Positions 53,947 to 63,105 of a stretch of DNA of 64,000 bases are shown one piece after another. Origin of the DNA: Gillisia sp. (GTDB lineage Bacteria; Bacteroidota; Bacteroidia; Flavobacteriales; Flavobacteriaceae); contig JAGXIL010000085.1 of assembly GCA_024635655.1 (NCBI GenBank), forward strand, positions 30,160 through 94,159. Direction: 5' to 3'. Under the pieces are notes generated by a model, which ran no database searches, was not told where the DNA came from, and saw only the letters and a program-made list of their open reading frames with translations. The position numbers and the translations under genes are program-made. Positions within the stretch are counted from its first letter, which is position 1; every line of letters starts with the position of its first letter.

Positions 53947-55560
53947 ATGACAGTAGCTTCAGCTCCACGGATCCTTTCCCTGATCCTTGTCTTTTTGACT
54001 TTCAGTTGTGCTCAGGTAAGGGAAACCACCCGCGAAAGCGAGGCTACCATACTTCCGCCGGAAGAATTGTACGGGGACCTGTTTTTTGAAGTTCAGTCAA
54101 ACCCGGAGCTTTTCCCGGACAGTAAAACCTTTGTAGATGCAGTTCCTATTTATGATGTTGAAACAATAAGAGAGCGGTATAATCAACTTCCCAATACATC
54201 AACGGTTAATTTATACGCTTTTGTGGAAGACCATTTCCTGATACCGGAAAGCAATAACTTCTACCAAACAGATTCTTCTTCGATCAAGCAGCACATTACC
54301 AAACTTTGGGAGGTATTAAAACGACCTTCCGATGAGAAGCTCTCCGGAACATTAATTCCATTGCCCAACCCTTATATTGTTCCCGGCGGCAGGTTTCGTG
54401 AAATATATTACTGGGATAGTTACTTTACGATGCTTGGGCTGCAGGTAGATGGGGAAACGGAAACCATTAAGAATATGGTTGATAATTTTTCTTTTTTGAT
54501 CAACACCTATGGCTTCATTCCCAACGGAAACAGAACCTACTACTTAAGCCGCTCACAACCTCCTTTCTATGCAAAAATGGTTGAGCTGCTTTCAGAGATT
54601 GAAGGAGAGCAAACTCTTTTGGATTACCTTCCTGTGCTTGAAAAAGAATACGCCTTCTGGATGGCGGGCAGTGAAGGTTTAACTGAGGCAAATGCCACTT
54701 CAAAGAGGGTAGTATTGATGCCCGGAGGGGAGATCCTGAATAGATACTGGGATGAAAATAGTACTCCAAGGCCGGAAAGCTACCGGGAAGATGTTGAGAC
54801 TGCTGATGAAGCCCTTCTAGATTTTCCGGAGAAATCCCGGGAAGAAATTTACCGCAATTTGAGAGCTGCAGCAGAGTCGGGATGGGATTTTTCCAGCAGA
54901 TGGCTGGTACGGGAGCAGGATAGCTCTTTCCAACTTTCTACCATTCACACTACAGATATTTTACCTGTAGATCTCAATGCATTGCTTTATAACCTGGAAT
55001 CTACTTTGGCTCGTACCTACCTTTTGGCGGGAGACCTTTCCAAAGCCGAGGAATTTCAAATAATAAAAGAAGACCGGAAAAAAGCGATCAATAAATATTT
55101 CTGGAACAATGCTGAAATGTACTTTATGGATTATAATTTCAGGGATGAAAAAGCAACTGAAGTTATATCACTTGCAGGATTGTATCCGCTGTTCTTTGAA
55201 ATAGCCGATAGTCCTCAGGCTGATAAAGTTGCTATGAAAGTGGAGGATCTATTTTACAAGCCCGGTGGGGTGGTAACCACATTAAATAATACCGGACAGC
55301 AATGGGATGCTCCAAATGGATGGGCACCTTTGCAGTGGATCACTATAGAAGGTTTACGAAACTATGGACATGGTGCATTGGCAACCGATATTAAGAACAG
55401 TTGGTTACAGTTAAACACCAGGGTTTATAAGCGAACTTATAAATTGCTGGAGAAGTATAATGTAGAGGATCTTTCCAAAGAAAGTGGAGGAGGAGAGTAT
55501 CCTACCCAGGATGGGTTTGGCTGGACCAACGGAGTTTATCAAAAATTAGCCAAAGAGTAA
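53947..55560 (+). CDS. treF: Trehalase (GH37)
   Basis: 537 residues from ATG 53947, which gives a lipoprotein-like signal (MTVASAPRILSLILVFLTFSC); an in-frame start at 53917 adds a charged tail before it. The GH37 signatures are PGGRFREIYYWDSYF and QWDAPNGWAPLQW, with EKYNVEDLSKESGGGEYPTQ and DGFGWTNGVY near the end, and the ESGWDFSSRW catalytic-acid region. It splits trehalose to two glucose outside the cytoplasm or in the periplasm. The symbol reflects family resemblance; treA would be the periplasmic naming. Together with the phosphomutase/phosphatase fusion at 31932 it points to trehalose use. The phytase-like lipoprotein gene follows by 11 bases. Confidence 0.93.
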   Translation: MTVASAPRILSLILVFLTFSCAQVRETTRESEATILPPEELYGDLFFEVQSNPELFPDSKTFVDAVPIYDVETIRERYNQLPNTSTVNLYAFVEDHFLIPESNNFYQTDSSSIKQHITKLWEVLKRPSDEKLSGTLIPLPNPYIVPGGRFREIYYWDSYFTMLGLQVDGETETIKNMVDNFSFLINTYGFIPNGNRTYYLSRSQPPFYAKMVELLSEIEGEQTLLDYLPVLEKEYAFWMAGSEGLTEANATSKRVVLMPGGEILNRYWDENSTPRPESYREDVETADEALLDFPEKSREEIYRNLRAAAESGWDFSSRWLVREQDSSFQLSTIHTTDILPVDLNALLYNLESTLARTYLLAGDLSKAEEFQIIKEDRKKAINKYFWNNAEMYFMDYNFRDEKATEVISLAGLYPLFFEIADSPQADKVAMKVEDLFYKPGGVVTTLNNTGQQWDAPNGWAPLQWITIEGLRNYGHGALATDIKNSWLQLNTRVYKRTYKLLEKYNVEDLSKESGGGEYPTQDGFGWTNGVYQKLAKE

Positions 55561-55571
55561 TTTTATAACAC

Positions 55572-56522
55572 GTGAGAGCATGCAATTTTTATTTTGTGAT
55601 GTCCATATTATTGGCAGGAGGCTGTAAAAATGAACCAATGAAATTTGAGCTGGCAAAAAAGCAGGAGCTTACAGGAATACCCTCAGCTTCAGGAATTGAA
55701 TTAACAGATTCAGGAATTTTTGTAATAGGTGATAATTCTCCATGGTTGTATCAGTTAAATGAGGAGATGGAGATCAGGGACAGATTTCAATTGCTTCCCG
55801 AAAGGACCCTGCCGGACAGTATTTTTGAAAAACTCGTAAAACCGGATTTTGAGGCCATTTGTAAAATGGATGCAGCCGGTAAAAAGATGTTCATCTTCGG
55901 ATCTGGTTCCAAGTCTCCTGAACGGGATGTACTGTTAGAGGTAGATCTTTCTGAAGGTTTTACTACCCGGGAATATTCGATGGAGAAATTTTACAGTACA
56001 TTGAGATCTTCTGCAAAAATTACGGCTGCTGAATTAAATATTGAAGGAGCGGAAATTGTTAATGATCACCTATACCTGCTAAACCGGGGGCGGAATCTCA
56101 TATTAAGGTATTCTTTATCTGAATTTACCGATCATTTGGAAAATGGCAGTGATATCCCTGTGCCTGAAGTATTTGATTTTGAATTACCAAAAATAAACGG
56201 AATAGAAGCCGGTTTTTCCGGCGTCTCTTATGCTCCCGGAGCAGAGGCCTTGTTATTTACCGCTACCGTTGAAGATACTTCAAACTGGATAGATGATGGG
56301 GAGGTGTTGGGGAGTTTCATGGGATTGATCTTTTTGAGTGAATTGGGAAATGTAACCATCCCCGAGGCTATAGCAATAGAAAAAGACGGAGAGACACTTA
56401 AAGTCAAAGTAGAATCGGCCACTGTGCTTCCTCCTTATGTACAGGGAGATGCAAAAGTTTTGCTGGTAACAGATAGTGACGGGGATGTTTCAGAAATTCT
56501 CATGGGTAGCCTTACCTTTTAA
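55572..56522 (+). CDS. Phytase-like/DUF6929-type lipoprotein
   Basis: 316 residues from a GTG start (55572; MRACNFYFVMSILLAGGC, lipidated Cys18). An ATG at 55599 would leave too short a signal. The rest shows beta-propeller repeats: ASGIELTDSGIFVIGDNSPWLY, FEAICKMDAAGKKMFIFGSGS, LNIEGAEIVNDHLYLLNRGRN and EAGFSGVSYAPGAEALLFTATVED. The pattern resembles the phytase-like family of the gene at 44284 and, from memory, DUF6929 proteins. Follows trehalase on the same strand; a functional link is unproven. Confidence 0.72.
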   Translation: MRACNFYFVMSILLAGGCKNEPMKFELAKKQELTGIPSASGIELTDSGIFVIGDNSPWLYQLNEEMEIRDRFQLLPERTLPDSIFEKLVKPDFEAICKMDAAGKKMFIFGSGSKSPERDVLLEVDLSEGFTTREYSMEKFYSTLRSSAKITAAELNIEGAEIVNDHLYLLNRGRNLILRYSLSEFTDHLENGSDIPVPEVFDFELPKINGIEAGFSGVSYAPGAEALLFTATVEDTSNWIDDGEVLGSFMGLIFLSELGNVTIPEAIAIEKDGETLKVKVESATVLPPYVQGDAKVLLVTDSDGDVSEILMGSLTF

Positions 56523-56532
56523 AAACAAAAAA

Positions 56533-56553
56533 GGGAAACTCGCAGAGTTTCCC
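56533..56553. terminator. Bidirectional terminator between converging lipoprotein genes
   Basis: GGGAAACTC (56533-56541) and GAGTTTCCC (56545-56553), perfect 9-bp stem and 3-base loop with A- and T-rich flanks. Confidence 0.85.
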
Positions 56554-56576
56554 TTGTACTTTTATAGTCTGTGGGT

Positions 56577-57383
56577 TTATTCTTCCCGGTCTGGATACCA
56601 TTCCAGTTGTACCACTTCAATATCTTCATTTCCGGTTCTTACCAGTTCCCTGAACTTAACAACATCTGCTAATCCATCAGTTCCTCTATAGTGGTACGGA
56701 TATACCTGCGCCGGTTCAAAGGCAAGAACTGCATCTGCAGCACTTTCTACGTCCATAGTGTATGGAAGGTTCATAGGGATCAAAGCCATGTCAATATCTT
56801 CCAGATTTCTCATTTCCGGAATATCTTCAGTATCCCCGGCTATATACATTCTTTTTCCATCCTTTTCTAACACATACCCATTTCCACGGCCTTTTGTATG
56901 TCGCGATTCTGCATCCTCCGGTAAGTTGTACATAGGGATAGCTTCAATATTAAAGCCCATATGTTCTGTAGTTTCCCCATTGCCAATGACCACCATTTGG
57001 GCGTGCATTTCTTCAGGAAGTTCATCTTTTACGGCTTGTGGTACCACAATAGGAGTAGTGCCTAAATTAAGAGCCTGTAAAGTCTCTGCATTCATATGAT
57101 CCCCATGAATATCAGTGATCAAAATAAAATCCGGAGCTTCTTTTCCTTCAAATGCTTCAGCTCCACCAGTGGGATCGAGATAGATCACTGTCTCACCCCA
57201 ATTTACCACTGCAGTGGCGTGAGATACAGGATCAATTTCAATATTAACTGAATCTCTTTCCTGTTCAATTTTTTTAGAAGCTTCGGTTACTTCGGAATTG
57301 TACTCGGGATCATTTTCACGGTTTCCATCCTTACAGCCTGTAAAGAAAATTGTGAGAATAAAAAATGTAATTAACTGTTTCAT
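56577..57383 (-). CDS. Metallo-beta-lactamase-fold lipoprotein
   Basis: 268 residues, lipoprotein signal MKQLITFFILTIFFTGC (Cys17). MBL fold without the classical HxHxDH spelled in full: the motif reads ITDIHGDHMNAETL, then VVIGNGETTEHMGF, IEAIPMYNLPED, AGDTEDIPEM and VYPYHYRGTDG, so metal binding is likely through the DxHxDH-type set. This is the UlaG-like/UPF0173-like branch. Exported to the envelope; substrate unknown. A TAACTTTA -7-like element is upstream. The cytoplasmic relative is at 26357. Confidence 0.82.
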   Translation of the reverse strand: MKQLITFFILTIFFTGCKDGNRENDPEYNSEVTEASKKIEQERDSVNIEIDPVSHATAVVNWGETVIYLDPTGGAEAFEGKEAPDFILITDIHGDHMNAETLQALNLGTTPIVVPQAVKDELPEEMHAQMVVIGNGETTEHMGFNIEAIPMYNLPEDAESRHTKGRGNGYVLEKDGKRMYIAGDTEDIPEMRNLEDIDMALIPMNLPYTMDVESAADAVLAFEPAQVYPYHYRGTDGLADVVKFRELVRTGNEDIEVVQLEWYPDREE

Positions 57384-57444
57384 AATTCTTCTTTTTTTAT
57401 AAAGTTACGAAACTTATGAATATACGCTTATTTTTAGAGGATTA

Positions 57445-57908
57445 TTAAGAAAGCTGCAGTTCCATTTTGATATCTCCGCGGGAGTAAGGATTATTTCCTT
57501 CAATGGGAATTTCTGTAAATCCATACTTTTTATAAATATAAATCGCATTTTCCAACTTGCGGTTTGAATAAATGATAAGCTTCTTCCAACCCTGCTTCCG
57601 GGCATAATCCAAAGTGTGTTCCATTAGTTTCTGGCCTATTTTTTTCCCTGGGATTGTGGGGTAACTGCCATTTTCGTCAATTCAAAAACCCCTTCCTGCA
57701 TCTTCATCAAAGCCACCGTACCAATAATTTGCTCGCCTTCCTTTACGAAGAAAATATTGCCTCCGGGTTCAATAATATATTTTTCCGGTTTTCCGAGGAC
57801 TTCTTCATCGTGAGGTTCTACCCAAAAGTATTTTTGGAGCCATGCGATATTAAGATCTTTAAAAATTTGGGAAAATTGAGGCTCATAGGATATAATTTCT
57901 ATCTTCAT
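57445..57908 (-). pseudogene. GNAT-family N-acetyltransferase interrupted at an A7 run
   Basis: The 0-frame ORF from ATG 57908 gives 90 residues (MKIEIISYEPQFSQIFKDL, ending MAVTPQSQGKK) and stops at TAG 57636. Just before it the minus strand reads GGA AAA AAA TAG. Moving back by one base after the A7 run continues with IGQKLMEHTLDYARKQGW and ends at TAA 57445, restoring a complete GNAT core: the acetyl-CoA loop QGKKIGQ is split exactly at the run, and the later KLENAIYIYKKYGFTEI is normal. A -1 ribosomal slip on A AAA AAA, or polymerase slippage, would restore a 154-residue enzyme; a mutation or sequencing error is also possible. Its start overlaps DUF1622 (ATGA). Confidence 0.75.
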
Positions 57909-58270
57909 TCTATACCGGTAGTTTTATGGGGTCCCTGCTTCCAGGGGAATTTACCTTCAATTTCTATTTCGAGGGTAAAGCTTAAAAATGTTCTTATTAG
58001 TACTATCATACCTAATCTTAAGATCTGGTCCATCGAGGAATCAAAGACAACCGTTGCTATAATATCTGCGGCTACCAAAAATTCAAGTCCTAATAGAATA
58101 GCTCTCCCAAGTTCTTCTCTTATTTGTTGAAATGAGCGATAATTTTTGCCTTGTTTTTTGAATACATATCTTCCCAGCGCAAGCAGGCCTCCTAATGTGA
58201 TAATTAAAATTCCTATGATCTCAATTCCTGATGCCGTGTAATCTATTATTTCATGGATAATTTCACTCAT
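57905..58270 (-). CDS. DUF1622-family membrane protein
   Basis: 121 residues with three hydrophobic helices (about 15-37, 60-80 and 87-105), beginning SEIIHEIIDYTASGIEIIGILI and continuing RAILLGLEFLVAADIIATV and LIRTFLSFTLEIEIEG, the DUF1622 pattern. Function unknown; probably cytoplasmic membrane. The start overlaps the 3' end of hutG by 8 bases and its TGA overlaps the ATG of the GNAT gene, so it is part of the hut transcript. Confidence 0.88.
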   Translation of the reverse strand: MSEIIHEIIDYTASGIEIIGILIITLGGLLALGRYVFKKQGKNYRSFQQIREELGRAILLGLEFLVAADIIATVVFDSSMDQILRLGMIVLIRTFLSFTLEIEIEGKFPWKQGPHKTTGIE

Positions 58271-59270
58271 TGCTATGGGTTATGAAATCGGTTATTAAGT
58301 AACTCAGTGCTTTTCCCACTTTACTTTCTGTAGAAGCAGAAGGTGCGGCTTCGCAAATATGAAGGTATTTTATATTTTCTTTTTCAGCAGCAGTAATGAC
58401 AAAATTCCGTACCATATTGAAGGAGAATCCGCTGGGAGTTTGTGCGCTGCTGGGAAAATCTCTTATAGCGTCACAATCCAATTCTAATCCAAACTCTTCC
58501 TGGGACGCAAAATCCAGCTCTTCCTGGTATGCCTGTCTTATTTCCCGGGAAGATTTCAACATAAGGTGCTCAAACAGCCGGTACTGGTCATTCTGTGAAG
58601 CATCCAATTCTTCAAAGATATATGCAGGGGTATAATTTTGATGAATGCCAAATATCCTGTACTTGCCCAGAAATTTTCCTTCCCTGGCATACCTGAATCC
58701 GTTACCGCTGTGGCGATGTTCCAGGATCCTCAGATCTGTATGGGCATCTATGTTGAGAATATTAACAGGTTTTTTTAAGGCTTTGCTCGTACCTCTAATA
58801 TTTCCAAAGGCATTATTATGCCCTCCTCCTATAATTACCGGGATCTTTCCTGCTGAAATAATTTCAAAGACAACTTTGCTTACTACCTCATCCAGCATAC
58901 TTACAAGGTCTCCCAGTTTGGCTAAATAATTAGGATCTTCCGGAGAGATATTGGAAGCTTTTGACATGAACTCAGAACAATCTACTTCCCCAAGAAGAAG
59001 TACGTTATGAGCATAAGTATATTTGTTTTCCTGCACATTGAGTAAAGAATTTAGACAAACTTTCCATGCATTGGCTGTACCGGCTTTTCCCGAATTTGCC
59101 CTTACCCCGATATCTTCGGGAATACCAAATAAAACAAATCGGGCCTTGCTTCCTGAAAGATGATCCAGGTCTTCAATAAAGTTTATTTTTTCTCCAAATT
59201 TTGTTTCCCCTACACGTTTGTTGATCAATTTTTCAACATCCCTGAAACTATAGATTTTTAAACCTTTCAT
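58263..59270 (-). CDS. hutG: Formimidoylglutamase
   Basis: 335 residues of the arginase/ureohydrolase fold. Manganese motifs are GGGHNNAFG, NIDAHTDLR and ELDCDAIRD; FVLFGIPEDIGVRAN precedes them. Being next to imidazolonepropionase supports formimidoylglutamase (HutG) over arginase or agmatinase: formimidoylglutamate is converted to glutamate and formamide in histidine breakdown. Its ATG overlaps the hutI stop in TAATG. Cytoplasmic. Confidence 0.9.
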   Translation of the reverse strand: MKGLKIYSFRDVEKLINKRVGETKFGEKINFIEDLDHLSGSKARFVLFGIPEDIGVRANSGKAGTANAWKVCLNSLLNVQENKYTYAHNVLLLGEVDCSEFMSKASNISPEDPNYLAKLGDLVSMLDEVVSKVVFEIISAGKIPVIIGGGHNNAFGNIRGTSKALKKPVNILNIDAHTDLRILEHRHSGNGFRYAREGKFLGKYRIFGIHQNYTPAYIFEELDASQNDQYRLFEHLMLKSSREIRQAYQEELDFASQEEFGLELDCDAIRDFPSSAQTPSGFSFNMVRNFVITAAEKENIKYLHICEAAPSASTESKVGKALSYLITDFITHSNE

Positions 59271-60508
59271 TAATTTACAAGTTTTCCGTTGATATAAACT
59301 GAGTTAATTTCACTGTTTCCGAAGGAGTAGGGAAGGTGGGCATAGGATGATATTTCTTCTGTTATTATAAAATTCGCTTTTTTTCCTTTACTTATGCTCC
59401 CGTGGGTCTTGCTCAGTCCCATAGCATAAGCCCCATTAATGGTAGCGGCATTAATAGCCTCTTCAGGGGTCATGTTCATTTTTATACAGGCAAGGGAAAC
59501 CACGAGGTTCATGTTACCGCTTGGAGCGCTGCCGGGATTATAATCTGTAGCGAGTGCCAGTGGTAATCCGGAGTCGATAATGGCGCGGGCAGGGGTGTAA
59601 GGTATGTTAAGAAACAGGGAACAACCCGGAAGAGCCACAGGAATTGTGTTGGAATTCTTAAGTATTGCAAGATCTTCAGGCCTCATGATCTCCAGGTGGT
59701 CAACACTTAAAGCTTCATTTTTAACTCCGGCCTGAACTCCGCCAATTGCATTAAACTGGTTAACGTGGATCTTAGGTACTAATCCATGGCTCTTTGCCGC
59801 TTTCAGTAATTTATCAGTGTCTTCGATCGTAAAATATCCATTTTCACAAAAGATGTCTATATATTCTGCCAGCTCCAGGTTGGCAACTTCAGGAAGGACT
59901 TCCCTGATGACGTGATCAATATATTTTTCACTGTTTCCTTTGTATTCTTTCGGAAGGGCATGAGCTCCCAAAAAAGTTGCTTTAACAGGAAGCCCGTAAT
60001 GCTCCCTCAGCTTTTTAATTACCCTGAGCATTTTTAATTCCGCCTCCTTTGTGAGTCCATATCCCGATTTTATTTCAATTGCACCAGTTCCCAACTGCAT
60101 TACCTGCTCCAGCCTTTTGGAAGATTGCCTGTAAAGCTCTTCTTCTGAAGTTTGCTGAAGAGTTTTTGCACTGTTGAGTATCCCGCCACCGCGATTGGCT
60201 ATTTCTTCATAAGTCAATCCGTTGATGCGATCTACAAATTCCTGTTCCCGGTTTCCTGCATAAACCAGATGGGTATGGGAATCACACCAGGCAGGCAGCA
60301 CAAATTTTCCTGAAAGATCATAAGTTTCATCGGGTTTAAGATCAGGAAGATTCTTCATCTGGCCATAATCAAATATCTCATCGTCCCGGGTCAACAGCCA
60401 GGCATTGGATAGGCAGGGTAGAATTTTCATCTCTTCCCCCGAGACTTTTTCTACCGGTTTTTCTCTTACCTGAACCAATTCCTTAATGTTGGTGAACAAT
60501 AATTTCAT
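59270..60508 (-). CDS. hutI: Imidazolonepropionase
   Basis: 412 residues of the amidohydrolase superfamily with the binuclear-type barrel: metal site CDSHTHLVYAGNR, AIEIKSGYGLTKEAELKML, HVNQFNAIGG, LSVDHLEIM and ATDYNPGSAPSGNM. It opens the imidazolone ring to formimidoylglutamate, one step before HutG. First gene of the four-gene unit hutI-hutG-DUF1622-GNAT; hutU and hutH are not in the window. The start is preceded by AT-rich DNA without a clear TAnnTTTG. Cytoplasmic. Confidence 0.95.
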   Translation of the reverse strand: MKLLFTNIKELVQVREKPVEKVSGEEMKILPCLSNAWLLTRDDEIFDYGQMKNLPDLKPDETYDLSGKFVLPAWCDSHTHLVYAGNREQEFVDRINGLTYEEIANRGGGILNSAKTLQQTSEEELYRQSSKRLEQVMQLGTGAIEIKSGYGLTKEAELKMLRVIKKLREHYGLPVKATFLGAHALPKEYKGNSEKYIDHVIREVLPEVANLELAEYIDIFCENGYFTIEDTDKLLKAAKSHGLVPKIHVNQFNAIGGVQAGVKNEALSVDHLEIMRPEDLAILKNSNTIPVALPGCSLFLNIPYTPARAIIDSGLPLALATDYNPGSAPSGNMNLVVSLACIKMNMTPEEAINAATINGAYAMGLSKTHGSISKGKKANFIITEEISSYAHLPYSFGNSEINSVYINGKLVN

Positions 60509-60567
60509 GTATAAATATTTCAGCTGAACTAAATTTCAGTGAATAAATGTATAAAATCTGAAGCAAA

Positions 60568-60601
60568 AAGACCCCACAGTCTTAAAAAACTGTGGGGTCT
60601 T
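60568..60601 (-). terminator. Terminator after the alcohol dehydrogenase gene
   Basis: AAGACCCCACAGT (60568-60580) and ACTGTGGGGTCTT (60589-60601) form a perfect 13-bp stem followed by TTTTGC on the minus strand. Confidence 0.9.
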
Positions 60602-60621
60602 CTGCTAAAACATTTCTTTTT

Positions 60622-61677
60622 TTAGTTGCTGTTTTTCAAAGATTTCATATCGATTACAAAGCGGTATTTCACATCAGAACTAACTACCCGCTCGTAGGCC
60701 TCATTAATATTTTGAATATCTATCATCTCCACATCGGAAACTATATTATGCTTTCCGCAAAAATCCAGCATTTCCTGGGTCTCCTTTATACCTCCAATTA
60801 CAGATCCTGCCACTCTTTTTCTGCCTCCAATCAAGGCACCACCGTGAATAGGCTCCAGGGGTTCAATTGCTCCAACGAGAACCATTGTTGCATCTCTTTT
60901 TAGCAAGCTTATATAAGGATTGGCATCATGGCCAACAGGAACTGTATTGAGCAAAAAGTCAAAAGAATTTGCATGCTCCTTCATTTGCTCTTTATCTTTA
61001 GAGATAAGCACCTCGTGCGCTCCCAGTTTTTTAGCATCCTCTTTTTTAGAAGGTGAGGTAGTGATCATTACTACATGAGCTCCCATGGCATTGGCAAATT
61101 TCACCCCCATATGGCCTAAACCTCCCAGTCCAATAATACCCACTTTATCTCCTTTTTTAATTTTCCAGAGTTGTAAAGGAGACCAGGTAGTGATCCCGGC
61201 GCAAAGTAAGGGGGCGACTGCTTTGATATCAAGATTTTCCGGAATATTAAGGACAAATTTCTTATCTACTACCACTGTTTCTGAGTATCCTCCAAAGGTA
61301 TGTCCGCCCAGATGTTTATCCTTACTATTGTAGGTAAAGGTGGCGCCGTTCTCACAGTATTGCTCGAGATTTTCCTTGCAGGCACTGCATCGTTGGCAGG
61401 AATCTACCATACAGCCAACCCCCACCAGGTCTCCTTCTTTAAATTCGGTAACCTGGTCTCCTGTGCCGGTAACCCTACCAATAATTTCATGTCCGGGTAC
61501 CGATGGATATTTCGCATTTTTCCAGTCATTCCTAACGGTGTGAATGTCACTGTGGCAAACTCCGCAATATAAAATTTCTATCTCAACATCTTCTGCGGTA
61601 ATATCTCTTCTGGTGATCTCCAACGGCACAAGATCGCTTGTTGCCGATTTTGCGGCATATGCTTTTACTTCACTCAT
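60622..61677 (-). CDS. Zinc-dependent alcohol dehydrogenase (NAD(P), YahK/AdhC-like)
   Basis: 351 residues of the medium-chain dehydrogenase family. Catalytic zinc: Cys in ILYCGVCHSDIH, with GHEIIG. Structural zinc: four cysteines in CQRCSACKENLEQYC. Cofactor domain: GIIGLGGLGHMGVKFA, then ITTSPSKKEDAKKLGA. This matches cinnamyl-alcohol-type NADPH aldehyde reductases, which reduce aliphatic or aromatic aldehydes. Its own exact -7 element and strong terminator make it monocistronic. Substrate open. Confidence 0.93.
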   Translation of the reverse strand: MSEVKAYAAKSATSDLVPLEITRRDITAEDVEIEILYCGVCHSDIHTVRNDWKNAKYPSVPGHEIIGRVTGTGDQVTEFKEGDLVGVGCMVDSCQRCSACKENLEQYCENGATFTYNSKDKHLGGHTFGGYSETVVVDKKFVLNIPENLDIKAVAPLLCAGITTWSPLQLWKIKKGDKVGIIGLGGLGHMGVKFANAMGAHVVMITTSPSKKEDAKKLGAHEVLISKDKEQMKEHANSFDFLLNTVPVGHDANPYISLLKRDATMVLVGAIEPLEPIHGGALIGGRKRVAGSVIGGIKETQEMLDFCGKHNIVSDVEMIDIQNINEAYERVVSSDVKYRFVIDMKSLKNSN

Positions 61678-61695
61678 AGCTGATTTTTATTTGTT

Positions 61696-61703
61696 CAAAA
61701 ATA
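61696..61703 (-). promoter_or_regulatory. Promoter -7 element of the alcohol dehydrogenase gene
   Basis: The minus strand reads TATTTTTG, an exact TAnnTTTG, 19 bases before the ATG. Confidence 0.55.
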
Positions 61704-61932
61704 CAATAAATGCCTTGGGGTGCTTAAGGATTAAGCGTGTTTAACCTATTTTAACGATAGTTCACAATTGAATATAAAACTATTTTATAAGCCACTTCTT
61801 CAGTATTATTTTAGGGAATTTACACTTCTATGGAAACTTCAGGTTATTTCAGGAAGCATCAATAAAAAGGAAATTTATCATTATTCTTTTTACCTTAGAG
61901 CAAAATTTTAAACGAACACCCTACCTGAAATT

Positions 61933-63102
61933 ATGGATAATAAATATTACGGAATAAATACTGTTTGCACCCACACAGGAGAACTAAAAGACACTCAGTT
62001 CAAAGGAGCTGTTTCTCCATTATATATGTCTACTTCCTACGCTTTTGAAGATGTAGAAGTGAAAAGATACCCCCGTTATTTTAATACACCCAATCAGGTA
62101 GCATTAGCAAAAAAGATGGCTGCCCTGGAGCACGGGGAAGCAGCACTTATCTTTGGCAGCGGAATGGCGGCTATAAGTACCTCATTATTGGCTTTTTTAC
62201 ATAGTGGAGATCATGTGGTTTTTCAAAATACGCTTTATGGCGGCACATCAAACTTTATAATAGAGGAATTTCCAAAATTCGGGATAGAATTTTCATTTAC
62301 AAATGGTTTTTCCCCTGAAAGTTTTGAAGCTGAAATAAAAGATAATACAAAGGTGATCTATATTGAGACCCCTTCCAACCCCTTATTAACCATTACAGAT
62401 CTAAAGGCGGTTGCTGAAATTTGCCGGAAGCATAACCTGGTAAGTATGATAGATAACACCTTCGCTTCTCCCGTAAATCAAAATCCAATAGATTTTGGGA
62501 TAGATGTGGTAATTCATTCAGCAACCAAATATATGGGTGGACATAGCGATATCCTTGCAGGTACTGTAATTTCTACTGAAGCCCATATCGATACGGTTTT
62601 TCAAATGGCGAAAAATTTCGGCGGCAGCCTGAGTGATTATACAGTTTGGTTACTTGAAAGGAGTATAAAAACTATGGGATTAAGAGTTAAAGCGCAGAAT
62701 AAAAATGCGAAAAAGATCGCGAAATATCTTGAAAATCACCCCGATGTAGAGAAGGTCTATTATCCGGGGCTAAAATCCCATCCCGATCATGATCTGGCAA
62801 AATCCCAGATGAAAGGTTATGGGGGAATGTTGTCTTTCGAGCTGAAAGAAGGATTAGATGCCAGTACATTTCAGAAGAAATTAAAGCTCATAAAGTCCAG
62901 TATGAGCCTTGCCGGTGTAGAATCTACGATTATTACTCCCACGTTGACCTCCCATGCATTGTTATCTCCCGAGGACAGGGAGAAACAGGGGATAAAAGAT
63001 AATTTAATGCGGTTTTCAGTAGGTATCGAAGAAAAGGAAGATATCATTCAGGATATTGAACAGGCTTTGAAAGAGATCAATAATTCTGAGGTGAGAATTT
63101 AA
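61933..63102 (+). CDS. Trans-sulfuration PLP enzyme (cystathionine gamma-synthase/lyase or methionine gamma-lyase)
   Basis: 389 residues of the Cys/Met metabolism PLP family. TVCTHTGELKDTQFKGAVSP, ALEHGEAALIFGSGMAAIS, ETPSNPLLTITDLKAV, the PLP lysine in HSATKYMGGHSDILAG, and LAGVESTIITPTLTSHA near the end. The upstream 255-base gap shows no recognisable SAM riboswitch. The exact reaction (cystathionine synthesis, cystathionine cleavage or methionine lysis) cannot be settled from sequence. Cytoplasmic tetramer expected. The stop is followed at 4 bases by the heptamer array, with no terminator between. Confidence 0.92.
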   Translation: MDNKYYGINTVCTHTGELKDTQFKGAVSPLYMSTSYAFEDVEVKRYPRYFNTPNQVALAKKMAALEHGEAALIFGSGMAAISTSLLAFLHSGDHVVFQNTLYGGTSNFIIEEFPKFGIEFSFTNGFSPESFEAEIKDNTKVIYIETPSNPLLTITDLKAVAEICRKHNLVSMIDNTFASPVNQNPIDFGIDVVIHSATKYMGGHSDILAGTVISTEAHIDTVFQMAKNFGGSLSDYTVWLLERSIKTMGLRVKAQNKNAKKIAKYLENHPDVEKVYYPGLKSHPDHDLAKSQMKGYGGMLSFELKEGLDASTFQKKLKLIKSSMSLAGVESTIITPTLTSHALLSPEDREKQGIKDNLMRFSVGIEEKEDIIQDIEQALKEINNSEVRI

Positions 63103-63105
63103 GAA

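Noticed and set aside
57414..57605. A separate small gene on the minus strand downstream of GNAT
   Set aside because: Its frame is not the one continuing the GNAT fold; the bases are explained by the -1 frame of the GNAT gene.
61740..61932. SAM riboswitch before the trans-sulfuration gene
   Set aside because: No recognisable conserved stems or loops, and no terminator, in the leader.
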